In this document: positions 10,449 to 20,373 of the stretch, piece by piece
Layout: the number at the start of each line of letters is the position of its first letter
Position numbering within the stretch: position 1 is the first letter of the stretch
NCBI GenBank assembly: GCA_010015675.1
Contig: ML977000.1
Span: 227,905 to 291,904 of the forward strand
Direction of reading: 5' to 3'
DNA length: 64,000 nt
DNA from: Byssothecium circinans
Taxonomy: Eukaryota > Ascomycota > Dothideomycetes > Pleosporales > Massarinaceae
Translations under genes and position numbers: made by a program
The notes under the pieces: generated by a model
Databases searched by the model: none
Seen by the model: the letters and a program-made list of their open reading frames with translations, nothing else
What the model was told of the DNA's origin: nothing

Positions 10449-11171
10449 ATGACTACCGAGCAGACGTATGGTTGCCCATTTTAGCACCTCATACAACTCA
10501 AAATACCCCCGCTAACATACTCCCAGCTTCATTGCCATCAAGCCGGACGGTGTCCAGGTAAACCAGCCCTCTCCTCCTCTATACCTCTCCACTACTATAT
10601 CCCCATGGTCGCCCAGTCCACCCAACCACCACCCCTACTAACACAGAACTCGAACAGCGCGGACTCGTCGGCCCCATCATCTCGCGCTTCGAGAACCGCG
10701 GCTTCAAGCTCGCCGCCATCAAGCTCCTCACGCCCTCCAAAGAGCACCTAGAGAAGCACTACGCCGACCTCTCCGACAAGCCCTTCTTCCCGGGCCTAAT
10801 CGCCTACATGGGTTCCGGCCCCGTCTGCGCCATGGTCTGGGAGGGCCGCGATGCCGTCAAGACCGGCCGTGCTATCCTCGGTGCTACGAACCCGCTTGCT
10901 TCGTCCCCGGGGACTATTCGCGGGGACTATGCTATTGTATGTATATTCTTCTCTTGAGGATGGAGAGGGGCGGGAGGGTGGAAGGGGGTGGTTGAGAGAG
11001 AGAAAGAGAGATGTGGGCTAATTGGTGTGTTTACAGGATGTCGGTCGCAATGTCTGCCATGGTAGCGATAGCGTGGAGAACGCTAAGAAGGAGATTGCTC
11101 TCTGGTTCAAGGAGGGCGAGGTTCAGACCTGGAAGTCTGCTCAGTTCGACTGGATCTACGAGAAGGCTTAG
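10449..11171 (+). CDS. Nucleoside diphosphate kinase
   Basis: Four exons, 10449-10465, 10527-10557, 10658-10936 and 11037-11171, give 153 residues, the standard NDK length. The first two exons are only 17 and 31 nt, and the phases fit exactly to make [21 protein letters not shown]. The active-site His lies in RNVCHGSDS (His117), and the C-terminus WIYEKA is conserved. NDK transfers the gamma phosphate between nucleoside triphosphates and diphosphates through a phosphohistidine, keeping cytosolic NTP pools balanced. Intron 3 (10937-11036) holds a G-rich tract listed separately. Exon ends carry consensus GTATGG, GTAAAC and GTATGT donors. Confidence 0.95.
10967..10988 (+). other. Intronic G-quadruplex-capable tract in NDK
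   Basis: Within intron 3 the sense strand carries four runs of 4, 3, 3 and 5 G, at 10967-10970, 10972-10974, 10976-10978 and 10984-10988, with loops of 1, 1 and 5 nt. This meets the usual G3+N1-7 pattern. It would be present in the pre-mRNA and in the non-template strand. Confidence 0.6.
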
Positions 11172-11488
11172 GTCGAATCTCCCCGCTTCGACGCCTTCAT
11201 CTCGACTCGCGGGATCCGTAACAAGGTTTGACGGGGTCACGGTGTGGTCTGTCCGTCTCATACGATAGAATGAGGAACAGCAAAATGAAAATGAAATGAA
11301 ACGTGTTTATACCATCATGTGCATTGATATTTTGTGCTTTGTCCAATAATGTGGATTTTGCTGAATCGCCTTCTCCTAGAATATGGCTGATAAGATGCTC
11401 TCCTCTAACAACACCAGACAACACAACCACACACCCGAAACCATCCATCACATCCGCAAATACTCTCCACATTTGCTCATACCCTTCC
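11172..11488. other. Intergenic region between convergent genes
   Basis: About 317 bp of 3' flanks. A-rich segment at 11268-11305 (AATGAG/AAATGAAA runs) after the NDK stop may hold its poly(A) signal. No gene seen. Confidence 0.35.
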
Positions 11489-14400
11489 CTACTTCTGATC
11501 TCTACTCCTAGTCTTCACCCCACTCCTCTCCTTCTCCTCCAGCTCCCCTTCCACTCTCCCCTTATACCACTTCCTCAACTTCTCCACCTCCCTCCACTCC
11601 CCCTTCCCCCTCTCAACAATAGGCCCCTTAACCTCTTCCCTACTCTTCACATCCCCAAAAGCCCCCCTCTTCTTCCCCCAAAGCGGGGCCCCGTATTTCC
11701 ACACACACCACGCGCTCTCCTCGCCACTGATCAGCATTGGGTGTCTATTCAGGCTCTTCACCGCAAAAGATCGTAGCAGGATTACATCGCCTTTGTGCGC
11801 AACAGGGAGAGCGGTAGCGTATGGACGGAAGATTTGTACAGTAGTTGTTGAGGGGTAGGACGAGAGGTCTGTGACGTGGAGTGTTGTGTTCCAGTGCCTT
11901 GGGCCTTTCTCTGCTTTCTTTGGCGTGGTGGTGGGCGTAGTGACTAGGGCGATGACGTCCGGGTTGGAGGAGGAGTGAAATTGTGAGGATCGGTTCAGGA
12001 AGAAGGGCAGATCTTTGAGGGGCGTGTAGTAAGCTATGGGCGTTGAGAGGCCGATCGAAGGAAGGTCGGACTGGTCTAATTGCTCGGATTGTGTGACAAG
12101 AGTCATTGAGCCATCAGCCTCGGGTTGCGCGGCGGGTGAGTTGGTCTGAGAATCTGCGGCTGTAGCTTTGGCTCTGCGGCGAGGCGCTGATCTCCTTGCT
12201 GGAGACGTCTTTGCGATGAGTTCTTCTTCGCTTTCGGCAGCCTTGAACGAGCGGGGGTTTGCGGATGTGCTTTGAGTAAGCTGCGGTGTCATCGGCATGC
12301 TCTGCTCCTGTTGAACTATGCTAAACGATGGCTGCGATGCAAATGTCTGCTGGGTAGCTTCTGGAGTCATCGGCATGTTGCTGTTCATGAGAGATTGTTG
12401 ATTGACAGATGCGAAGCCGGGCTGTTCGACTGGTGGAGAGCTGGCAATAAATTCTCTCAAATCGCGCTCTTCATCAGCTTGGGCTGGCGGTGGTGTTGAG
12501 CTGCGCAGTTCGTCTCCTTCACCTACGCTTGGCAATCTAGGATATGTTACACCACTGGCGCTCGAGGCCTGTTTTGGGGTGGTAACATCAGACAGCTCAT
12601 CTTTTCCCACAGGAATATCATACACGTCTCCGCTTAGTCGCTGTGACCTGCGTGGACTGATAGAAGCGAATTTGGTTGGCGTAATAGAGAGTCGGCTTTT
12701 GCTGGGACTACCCTGTGTGGGTTGTGTAGGAAACGAGGAAGGACTTTTTGGCGTTGTCTGTTTCGCTGGTATGATTACTTGTGGATCAGTCTTCGATTTT
12801 GCCCTTGCGCTCGATCTAGAGGGTGTGGCAGGTACAGGTTCGCGAGCGGCAGGACGAGGCTTCACCGGCGTTGAACCATCTCGCATCTGCGTATCAGTCT
12901 CCACTGGATCGTTAATATTAGTATAAGTGTGCACATCCATATTCCAGTCGTCGGAATACTGAATGGTGGAAAGGGAATTCTCGGAAGGTAAGCTACCTTC
13001 TTCCGAGTCTTTCACGTAACCAACGTTTGAGAACCTGCCTTGCGAAGCATCGAATTTTGGCGGCTCGTTGAAACTCAGGTCTGGGAGGTCCAGGTCTGCA
13101 GACTGAAATGAGTCTCCTGGCACTGGCTGATCATCGTCGGACTGAACAGCAACAGATCTATGACTCAAGGATTCCTGGCGTGGATTTTCGAATTGGGATT
13201 CGAATGTACTGTCTTTGACGGGTGAAAGAAGCTTTGACTGAGAACGCAGACTGTATGGCGATATTGGAGTGGTGTCTTTGGTCTTAGAGGGAACGGAAGG
13301 CGAAAGCGTGGTGCGGACGATTCGCGCAATTGATTCCTTTCCTTTCTTCGAACGATTAGTCCGTGATGGCGTCGGCTGTTCATCCATCGCAGGCGACATT
13401 GACGCTTTTGTCTTGGATCGCGTATTACGTGCAGGCGCCGTCGATGGTACTGACTTAAGTTGAAGCTCGCCAATCTTGTTGCCTTCCTTTGGAATAGCGA
13501 TAAGTACATCCTCATTGTCTTGATTGGCAGGTTCCTCTTCGTGCTCTTGTGGTGGTGGAAAATCCTGTGCCTGCACCCATTGCGCGCCTTCCTCCTCTAT
13601 CGATTCCATCTTGATATCTGGATGATCATCCATAGAGCCATCGGGCTGTGCGTCTGCTCGTTCCGGCTTATTGGGCAAGGAGCCATACGAAACATCCCCA
13701 ACTAAAGCGTCACCCATTACTTGTTGTTCTTCTTCATTGGCCTTTGACTGGGTAGTAATAGACACGTCCTGATGCAGATGGGTAACTTGCTCTTCCTGTG
13801 ACTCTGCCGGTGCTTCACCGTCTTCGGTCCGATCGTCAGTGTAGGGGACTTCGTCAAGCATATCTTCCTCATCCAAATCATTTACCCGAGGAGATGTGCT
13901 GCCTGAGTCAGCTACCAGGTCTTCTAGTTCACTTTCCCCTCCTGAGCTAGAACCCAGATCGATGATTTCTGTGCCAGCCGCCGATATCTGCGTGCTCGCA
14001 ATCGGTGGAGCTTGTTCATCAACTTCCACAAGTTCATTCATACTAGAGGGGTGAGATATCCGTGTGCTGGATAAACAGGTGCGCTCTTCTTCCATCTCAG
14101 CAATTTCGGTCTGAGATTCGGCCTGCACGTGGGCGCGCACAACAACCTCCTGTTTCTCTTTAAAAGAAGGCTGGTCATTGGTCACACCGATGTCCACGTC
14201 ATCCACGCCATCATGTGTTGATGCATGGTCAACTGCTGATTGGTACTGTTGCATGCTAGATCCTACTTTCTCTTCTGAAGGAGGCGCTTCGTGAACTATG
14301 TCATCGGCAGTATCACTCTTCCTCCCAGTATCGATTGCGGGCTGACCGTAGTCGGTAACATTTTCCTCGGCGGAGCTGGAGGAAAGAACAATCACTTCAG

Positions 14401-16381
14401 CTTTCTCTCTCTCTTCGGCCGCCACAGACTCGTTTGGAAGCTCTGGAAGAGTGGTTGGCAGATCTTGGTCGTGCTCGAATGAGAAGTTACCTTCTAGATC
14501 CATGGCATCGACCACCTCGGTGAAGTAATCATGATGTTGACTAGCGTCTACATCGTCTTCCACGACGGCCCTGCGAGGTTGCCTCTCAACGCCGTCCTCT
14601 GCCTCGTTCGACTTCGGCGGCTCTGCAGGGCGCGAAAATATGGATCCGTCCAGGCCGAATGTGAAGCGAAGATCAGTGAAGGCTGATTCATGGAAGACGG
14701 GCGCATGCGTAGAATTGACAGAGCTGTAGAAGCTCGACTCGATTACGTGATCTGCTTCTTGTTCAGGTTGCTGTGGTTGCTGCGTCTGAACCGACTCGTG
14801 GGGCTGATCAGAGCTAGTGTACTCGAGGTACGAGGTGATCCCATCACGTTCTCCCGGAAATGGTGACGGCATCGGAAGTGTTGAAGAGTCGAGTGGCTTC
14901 AGATTGGGACTTTGAGGTTCTTTGCCGACGGGAGTCAGCAGCCCTGGGGATAGGGTAGTCTGGAAATGGGTCTGCAGAAGAGGAAGTGAGGGTGGTGGCG
15001 CCATATCAACAGGAGGTTCGTAATCATCGTCATCCAAGGTTATCGGATCTTCGTGAGTTCCTGACCGCTCGCGGGCCCGTTGAGCTTGTTCGTAAATAGC
15101 ATTGTCGAAATCTGACGGTGGCTCCATCTCTCCAGTATATTCTTCAAACGAAGCAGGCATATCTTCTCGCCTCGAGGCCTTATCTTCGTTAATAGAATTC
15201 AGCTCGACGATATTAGAGGATCGCTCCTGTGCCGAATCCTCCCCCTTTTCCGAAACATCATCATCTGAGACCACTTCGATGTTGTCCAAACTTGGCTCTA
15301 TCACTGCCTCCTCTTCTTCGCTAGCAACTTCTGTAACACTAAGTTGCGAACTATATGGTGCCCTCACCGACTCATCCTCCTCAGTGTTAGGTTCGGTGTC
15401 TCCCTCGACATCGTACTGTATCATCGATGGTGGAAACTCATCAGGCCCAGCATACAGATCATAATAGTCATCGTCTCGTACAAAGGTTTCCTTGGCCTGT
15501 ATTTTCGAAGGTTCGACCTCGTCACAACTATCGTATTTCCCACCATGTTCCATGGAAGTCGCGTCTGGCTCCTCGATATCCACGCCCTCGGAAGAATTAC
15601 CATTGTGCTTCTCAAGTGGAAATCCAGCTACAGAGACGGGCTGTAGTTTTTGCGGCGAGACTGGAGTGACGGGTAGTTGCGTGGGACGACTAGGCGAACC
15701 CTCCAGAACATCATAGTCATCCGTGTCCGCGTCTTTCTCTGGCGAAGGCGTTCGCACCACATACGTCCAGGCATTCCAATCCTTGTATGACTTCCGCCAG
15801 CGCTTCCTCGCATGTCCATCCTCGGTGTCGTCTGTAAATGGGTCGTAGCCAGCCTCGAAGACTGGACCTTCCGAGAGTCGCCTGCGCTTCAAGAAGGCAG
15901 GCGATGACCATTTTTCTGGCTCCTCAATCGCGGCGAGGACGGGTTTATATGCGGCTTGGCGTACGGGTGATCGGATGGCAGGCGTGGGCGTCACGTCGGC
16001 GAGGTCGAGATTTGCAAGCTCAATCCCATTCCGTCTAATCTCGACCCGAACGGTCTGCGTATATTCCAGTTCATAGTCAATGCTCTTCCCTGGCGTGCTG
16101 ACAGTCCCCTCGCGCATGAACGACGCCCCGCGCAAGCTCAACACGACCTCGTCGCCGATTCCCACGCCCGTGCTGGCGAGTGCTCTTGCGCTTGAACCCG
16201 AAAAGCGCGCCCTCACTTGACCATTCCTGCGCCGAAGTCGAAACTCTGGCTCAGCGAGGAGAAGGGCGAATTGCCTGACAGACGAAGACCAGGGCCAGAT
16301 GAGGGTTACAACAGCTCTGAACTGCTTCGAGTCGAGATCCGGAAGCTCTGGGGTGAGCTCCGCAATCGGAATGTGGCTCAT
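11489..16381 (-). CDS. Large protein with C-terminal POT1/Cdc13-type telomere-binding domain
   Basis: Single uninterrupted frame of 1630 codons. The C-terminus (about residues 1448-1565: DLPFFLNRSSQFHSSS, HWNTTLHVTDLSSYPSTTTV, VAHKGDVILLRSFAVKSLN, ESAWCVWKYG) matches the OB-fold family that binds single-stranded telomeric DNA in POT1 and Cdc13. The N-terminal 130 residues (FRAVVTLIWPWSSSVRQFALLL; GDEVVLSLRGASF) look like a second OB-like fold. Between them lie about 1300 acidic, Ser/Pro-rich, probably disordered residues with many SP/TP sites and candidate SUMO-interacting motifs (I368, I447, V663, I806). A role in telomere capping or a CST-like complex is inferred from the domain only; it could equally be a fungal paralogue with another DNA target. 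The start ATG begins the conserved N-terminal fold. Confidence 0.85.
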   Translation of the reverse strand: MSHIPIAELTPELPDLDSKQFRAVVTLIWPWSSSVRQFALLLAEPEFRLRRRNGQVRARFSGSSARALASTGVGIGDEVVLSLRGASFMREGTVSTPGKSIDYELEYTQTVRVEIRRNGIELANLDLADVTPTPAIRSPVRQAAYKPVLAAIEEPEKWSSPAFLKRRRLSEGPVFEAGYDPFTDDTEDGHARKRWRKSYKDWNAWTYVVRTPSPEKDADTDDYDVLEGSPSRPTQLPVTPVSPQKLQPVSVAGFPLEKHNGNSSEGVDIEEPDATSMEHGGKYDSCDEVEPSKIQAKETFVRDDDYYDLYAGPDEFPPSMIQYDVEGDTEPNTEEDESVRAPYSSQLSVTEVASEEEEAVIEPSLDNIEVVSDDDVSEKGEDSAQERSSNIVELNSINEDKASRREDMPASFEEYTGEMEPPSDFDNAIYEQAQRARERSGTHEDPITLDDDDYEPPVDMAPPPSLPLLQTHFQTTLSPGLLTPVGKEPQSPNLKPLDSSTLPMPSPFPGERDGITSYLEYTSSDQPHESVQTQQPQQPEQEADHVIESSFYSSVNSTHAPVFHESAFTDLRFTFGLDGSIFSRPAEPPKSNEAEDGVERQPRRAVVEDDVDASQHHDYFTEVVDAMDLEGNFSFEHDQDLPTTLPELPNESVAAEEREKAEVIVLSSSSAEENVTDYGQPAIDTGRKSDTADDIVHEAPPSEEKVGSSMQQYQSAVDHASTHDGVDDVDIGVTNDQPSFKEKQEVVVRAHVQAESQTEIAEMEEERTCLSSTRISHPSSMNELVEVDEQAPPIASTQISAAGTEIIDLGSSSGGESELEDLVADSGSTSPRVNDLDEEDMLDEVPYTDDRTEDGEAPAESQEEQVTHLHQDVSITTQSKANEEEQQVMGDALVGDVSYGSLPNKPERADAQPDGSMDDHPDIKMESIEEEGAQWVQAQDFPPPQEHEEEPANQDNEDVLIAIPKEGNKIGELQLKSVPSTAPARNTRSKTKASMSPAMDEQPTPSRTNRSKKGKESIARIVRTTLSPSVPSKTKDTTPISPYSLRSQSKLLSPVKDSTFESQFENPRQESLSHRSVAVQSDDDQPVPGDSFQSADLDLPDLSFNEPPKFDASQGRFSNVGYVKDSEEGSLPSENSLSTIQYSDDWNMDVHTYTNINDPVETDTQMRDGSTPVKPRPAAREPVPATPSRSSARAKSKTDPQVIIPAKQTTPKSPSSFPTQPTQGSPSKSRLSITPTKFASISPRRSQRLSGDVYDIPVGKDELSDVTTPKQASSASGVTYPRLPSVGEGDELRSSTPPPAQADEERDLREFIASSPPVEQPGFASVNQQSLMNSNMPMTPEATQQTFASQPSFSIVQQEQSMPMTPQLTQSTSANPRSFKAAESEEELIAKTSPARRSAPRRRAKATAADSQTNSPAAQPEADGSMTLVTQSEQLDQSDLPSIGLSTPIAYYTPLKDLPFFLNRSSQFHSSSNPDVIALVTTPTTTPKKAEKGPRHWNTTLHVTDLSSYPSTTTVQIFRPYATALPVAHKGDVILLRSFAVKSLNRHPMLISGEESAWCVWKYGAPLWGKKRGAFGDVKSREEVKGPIVERGKGEWREVEKLRKWYKGRVEGELEEKERSGVKTRSRDQK
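12281..12376 (-). repeat. Two-copy MPMTP repeat inside the telomere-domain protein
   Basis: MPMTPEATQ (about residue 1336) and MPMTPQLTQ (about residue 1362) lie 26 residues apart, each followed by an Ala/Ser...SF stretch. The underlying DNA repeats the 12-mer GTCATCGGCATG on the plus strand. It looks like a short tandem duplication presenting two phosphorylatable TP sites. Confidence 0.55.
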
Positions 16382-17014
16382 AGTGGAGTCCTAAAAATGG
16401 TGGATCGATTATGTTGTCTTCGTAGTCGCATATTCGCGTAGAGCTATGCGACAACTCTATATATGCATGAGGGTGTTGTGTGAGGTCTGAGCGAGGTCTG
16501 AGCGAGTTCTGGGCGGCTCTTTCTGTGGTCCGCATGCACGCGACTTCCCTGTGCGGATCACTCAGTCATCGGCGCACGGACCGTCGAATTCACCGGACGG
16601 GGACTCGACCAAACCACGTGCCAACCTTCACTTCAGGGCTTAATGTTCCATCCCAACTTCTTCACCCATATTCACATAATCAACATGCTGTCTCCTGCAC
16701 ATAAACGACGACAGGATGAATGAGAGTGCAGTGGCTCTGTTTCGTTGGCCTTCACTTGCCCAGGCAGCCCACAGTCCATACAAGTGCAGTTACATTCCAA
16801 GGTTCCAAAGTTCCGCATCTGGCAATGAGGGCAGGCCAACAAATATAAGCAGATGAATATACTCAGAACGAACTTTTCGATATGGATATAACGCCCGCCC
16901 TATTACATTATCCCAGCTATGTTCCAATGCAGTGCATATGGAGGAATTAAGCCCGATTCAACCAAATCCCACATTCACTCCAAACTCCGATCAAAGAACT
17001 TCCACAAGCCTCAA
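16382..17014. other. Intergenic stretch, no gene seen
   Basis: Holds the promoter of the telomere-domain gene (left end, with a TATATATG patch near 16458-16465) and the 3' flank of the sulfite oxidase gene. No RNA gene or coding potential recognised. Confidence 0.4.
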
Positions 17015-18359
17015 TCAAACAATCTCCAGCTCATCGACCTCTCCATACCCATTATAAGCCACGCCCCTAAAGTTCCACTCCACTTCACTCGGAGCTTTCT
17101 GGCTATTCCCACTCCGATCAGTCGCACGACTCCAAATCTTCCTCGCCTTCCCTTTCTCCACCTTCACTCTCGCCGTCCACAGCGCCCATGCCCACTTCAA
17201 CTCAACCACACCCTTGTACTTTTCCCTCACGCTCTCGTCTTCCAAGATCTGCGCATCTACCCACGTCTTCCCCTCGTCACCGCTGACTTCCACCCTGGCA
17301 ATCGGTCCATCGGCGCCACTAGGTAGTGCATACCCTTTGACTTCAATCATCCCATCTTCATCGGCACGAACCGTAGACTTTAGAGCCGGGATCCCGATAA
17401 CGCTATTAACAGGCATATCCTGCAAAGCATCCACACGATCCCACCACTTCTCCGCTTCCTCCTTCGTACTTGCCTCCGGCGGCAGAATCTTGTAATCATG
17501 ACGCTGGTAGTAGTTATTCGACTCTTGAAGCTGCACTGTGATCCGATCCAACCATTTCACACTCCTAGCCCCCGCAATCCCCGGCGTGACGACCCTCACT
17601 GGCGCCCCATGCTTAACCGGCAAAGGCTCGCCATTCATCTCCAAGGCCAATAGAATCGACGCCTTAGGATCCAAGGCTCTAGATAACGGGATACTCGCGC
17701 CGTACCACTCATCATCTTGAGTGGGGGTCTGAAAACAAGAGAACGCTACATGAGCCTCTTTTCCCTCGTCGACTTTCACGCCGGCTTGGTTGAGAACATC
17801 GAGGAGAAGCGGGCCCGTCCAGACGCAATTCATGACGGCGCCGTCGAACCAGTCAATTCCTGAGACTTCTTTGAGTTTGGTGCGCATCGTGTGGCGTCGG
17901 TTGCCGGCGCATTGGAGGGCACATATTACCGTGTGCTGGGGAAGTGACTTGAGGTCGTCTATTGAGAGAGAGATTTCTTTTTCGACTAGGCCGTAGACAC
18001 TGACCCGGTGGGTTGATGCATTGAGGTGTGGGATGGGACCATGATTGCGATCATATGCTGCGTCAGGTTCGGTTATAAAGCTGAGCTGTTAGAGGTGTAG
18101 CACGTAGGATAAGAATTTATATACTTACTTTGAGACTAGATCGTGGAGTTTTGGTTCGCGGTTCAGGGGTTCTTCGACTGAATACTCGAGCTATGCAATG
18201 ATGTCAGATGCCTGTGTCGTAATCGTCTGTAAAGCCGTGCCAGACTTTTGACTGCAGGTTGTACTACTGTTGAAGTATCAGGCGTTCTGCGCACTATGCC
18301 AGTTCATTGCGTTTGAAAACTATGCAGATGATAAACAAGAAGGAACCTACCTTTACCAT
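17015..18359 (-). CDS. Sulfite oxidase, molybdenum-cofactor enzyme without heme domain
   Basis: Three exons, read from the start: 18359-18351 (only 9 nt), 18190-18129 and 18080-17015, giving 378 residues. Introns are 160 bp (GTAGGT...TAG) and 48 bp (GTAAGT...CAG). The product begins MVKLEYSVEEPLNREP, then RNHGPIPHLN and the cofactor-binding CALQCAGNRR (Cys81 is the expected Mo ligand), followed by the molybdopterin fold and a C-terminal dimerisation domain (EVEWNFRGVAYNGYGEVDELEIV). It oxidises sulfite to sulfate. With no cytochrome b5 domain it resembles plant/fungal two-domain forms. No PTS1 tripeptide is visible. Assignment is firm; the 9-nt first exon is the least certain part. Confidence 0.9.
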
Positions 18360-19300
18360 CTTGAATATGCCCGTAGCTTTCGAAATTCAGGTCCTCAGTT
18401 TGTAGGACAGACGATTCCTTAGCCAGTGAATGGCCTGGTCTTGACGCAATTCACACGAACCGGGATGGCGGCGTAGCGTACGAAGAGTGAGTAATACGGG
18501 GTGGTAACTAATGTGTGTACGAACAAGGTGTGAGTAACCTGCAGGTGCCGCGATTGCAGAGACGGCGATAGGCGCAGTTTAGAAAGAACAGATGGCCTTA
18601 CGATTGCAAAATCAGTAATGGAGAAAGAAGGCAAGAGCAAACAATTCAAAGCCTTTTCCTAGTTGCGATCTATTGATCGTTTGTTGAAGCTCGGCAAGTG
18701 CTGGTTGATCATTGGTGACCGCGGGTAGCTGCGGCCCTCTATGGCTGGGAAAGGAACGTGAAGCACATGGCCTCCGCGCGAAATGCAGGCAGCATGCGAC
18801 ATAGTGAAGTGGCTCCAATCAGCTGAGCATGTGTCGTGTAATGTAGTGCATGTGGCTCGTTTGTGGTGGTGGGACTGCGCGTGCACGGCACGGCTTGGTA
18901 CGTAATATCAACTGGTGTCTTTCGGGCAACATTGAAAGTTCGGAGGGTCGGCCCAGTGTCAAAGGTACACGTTTTGTGCCGTTCTACGTAATGTGTGCAT
19001 ATGTATGTACATGCAGTACATGCAGATGGCTGTAGAAAGTCTGCGATTTGCTGCTTCTGGTAGTGAAGTCTTCGTAAGGCATCGTCTGCCTACATTGACC
19101 AACCCAACCCAGCAAAAGCGTTACCAAATCTGAACCTCCTATTAAAGTGATCTGTAGACCTATCCTCCCGGCGCCTTGTATGCTATGCTTTTACAAGGAT
19201 ATTGCTATGCGATCGTAATGTATCCCACTGAAAGATATCCCTCATCTTTCCCTTAATTATGTACCGCTATCTTGACGTCAAGTCGATGCCCCGGTCTCCC
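18360..19300. other. Intergenic stretch of 941 bp, no gene seen
   Basis: Promoter of sulfite oxidase on the left; 3' flank of UBC7 on the right. A short GTATGTACATGCAGTACATGCA near-repeat lies at about 19001-19026. Possible ORFs here have poor codon character and no recognisable family. Confidence 0.4.
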
Positions 19301-19896
19301 TCACAACCCCAGGCTTTTCCTGACGTTCTTTCTCACAAGGTCCTCGTATTCTTTCCTTCTCTCTCGCCACATTCGCGCCGCATCAACATTCGCCGGGCTC
19401 TCGTCATTTGGTTCCGCCAGCATACTCATGACGCTTATGAGAATCTTCTCTACGCTTTGGATGGGCGACCAGCGTTCCGAGGCTTGTTCGTAGTGGTGTG
19501 GATCGTCGCCGGGTGGATGCAGGATCGATATGCAGACTTCGCCATTTGGATACACTGTACAACGTCTGTATTAGCCTTCATCCGTATCTATGTATCACAG
19601 CTGATTCCACCCCTTCGAACGTCCCCACAACTCCCCAGGCACCGGTACGAACCGTTAGGATGCCACACATCCACCAAAAACCTCATCTTCGGCGGCGCAA
19701 GTGGGTAATCTTTTGGAAACTTGAGCTCAGCCGGGAACACACCGCCCTCGAACGGTGTGCCTTCAGGACCCTGGATCAGCGCTTCCCAGAGAAACATGTC
19801 ATCTTCTGTTATAGGGCCGGCGGTTATGCCTTCCGGAGGGTCCGACGACAGTCCTTTGTATTCTTTGAACAGCCGTTTTGAGGCGGAGGCCGCCAT
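19301..19896 (-). CDS. UBC7: Ubiquitin-conjugating enzyme E2, UBC7/UBE2G2 type
   Basis: Two exons, 19896-19653 and 19554-19301, with a 98-bp intron (GTTCGT...CAG), give 165 residues, the same length as yeast Ubc7. The join restores [16 protein letters not shown] with the catalytic Cys at residue 89. The acidic-loop insertion after it ([19 protein letters not shown]) is diagnostic of UBC7/UBE2G2. The enzyme works in ER-associated degradation with Cue1- and Hrd1/Doa10-type partners at the cytosolic face of the ER. Reading through the donor gives a premature stop, which supports the intron. Confidence 0.94.
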
Positions 19897-20373
19897 GGTG
19901 TATGTGTTGTGTAGTTGTGGTGAGGGTCGCGCAGATGTACGGAGGTAGTCGCGCAGGCGCGTTGTGGGGTTCTAAACAGGCAGCGAAGGTTTTGCGGAGA
20001 TTAGATGTCTCGGTCTACCAGAGGATGTTGTTTCTAGCGCGAATTGCGTAAAATAGCTGGTGGGAGAGATATGGGAGGCGTTGGAAAGTTGTATGGAGCC
20101 AGTTATGGCGGGGTGTTTGACGGGTTTACGGATAGCTAGCGCACGGTCCAGCACGCCAGCGTGTACTATGTAGAGACATTGAATGAGTTTTTAAGGTAGT
20201 GACAAATAAAACGAGTGACAAACTCGCTTCTGAGTTAGAGGCGTTGAAGAAAAAATGTAGGAGTCAATAAAATTGTGTAAGGAAGTACGGAGGTATCATC
20301 CAACATCTACCAATATGTCTGCAGATAATATACATCTAGTGATACAGTCCTCGAGCCATCCATACCGTCACTT
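19897..20373. other. Intergenic stretch, UBC7 promoter side
   Basis: 477 bp between the UBC7 start and the end of the AIM25-like gene, both on the minus strand. A-rich around 20200-20280. No gene seen. Confidence 0.35.

Noticed and set aside
14740..14800. Gln/Pro-rich tract (QTQQPQQPEQ) in the telomere-domain protein
   Set aside because: Short low-complexity stretch within a disordered linker; no further pattern.
19268..19285. Palindrome TTGACGTCAA resembling a bZIP site
   Set aside because: Lies in the 3' flank of UBC7, not next to any start codon.
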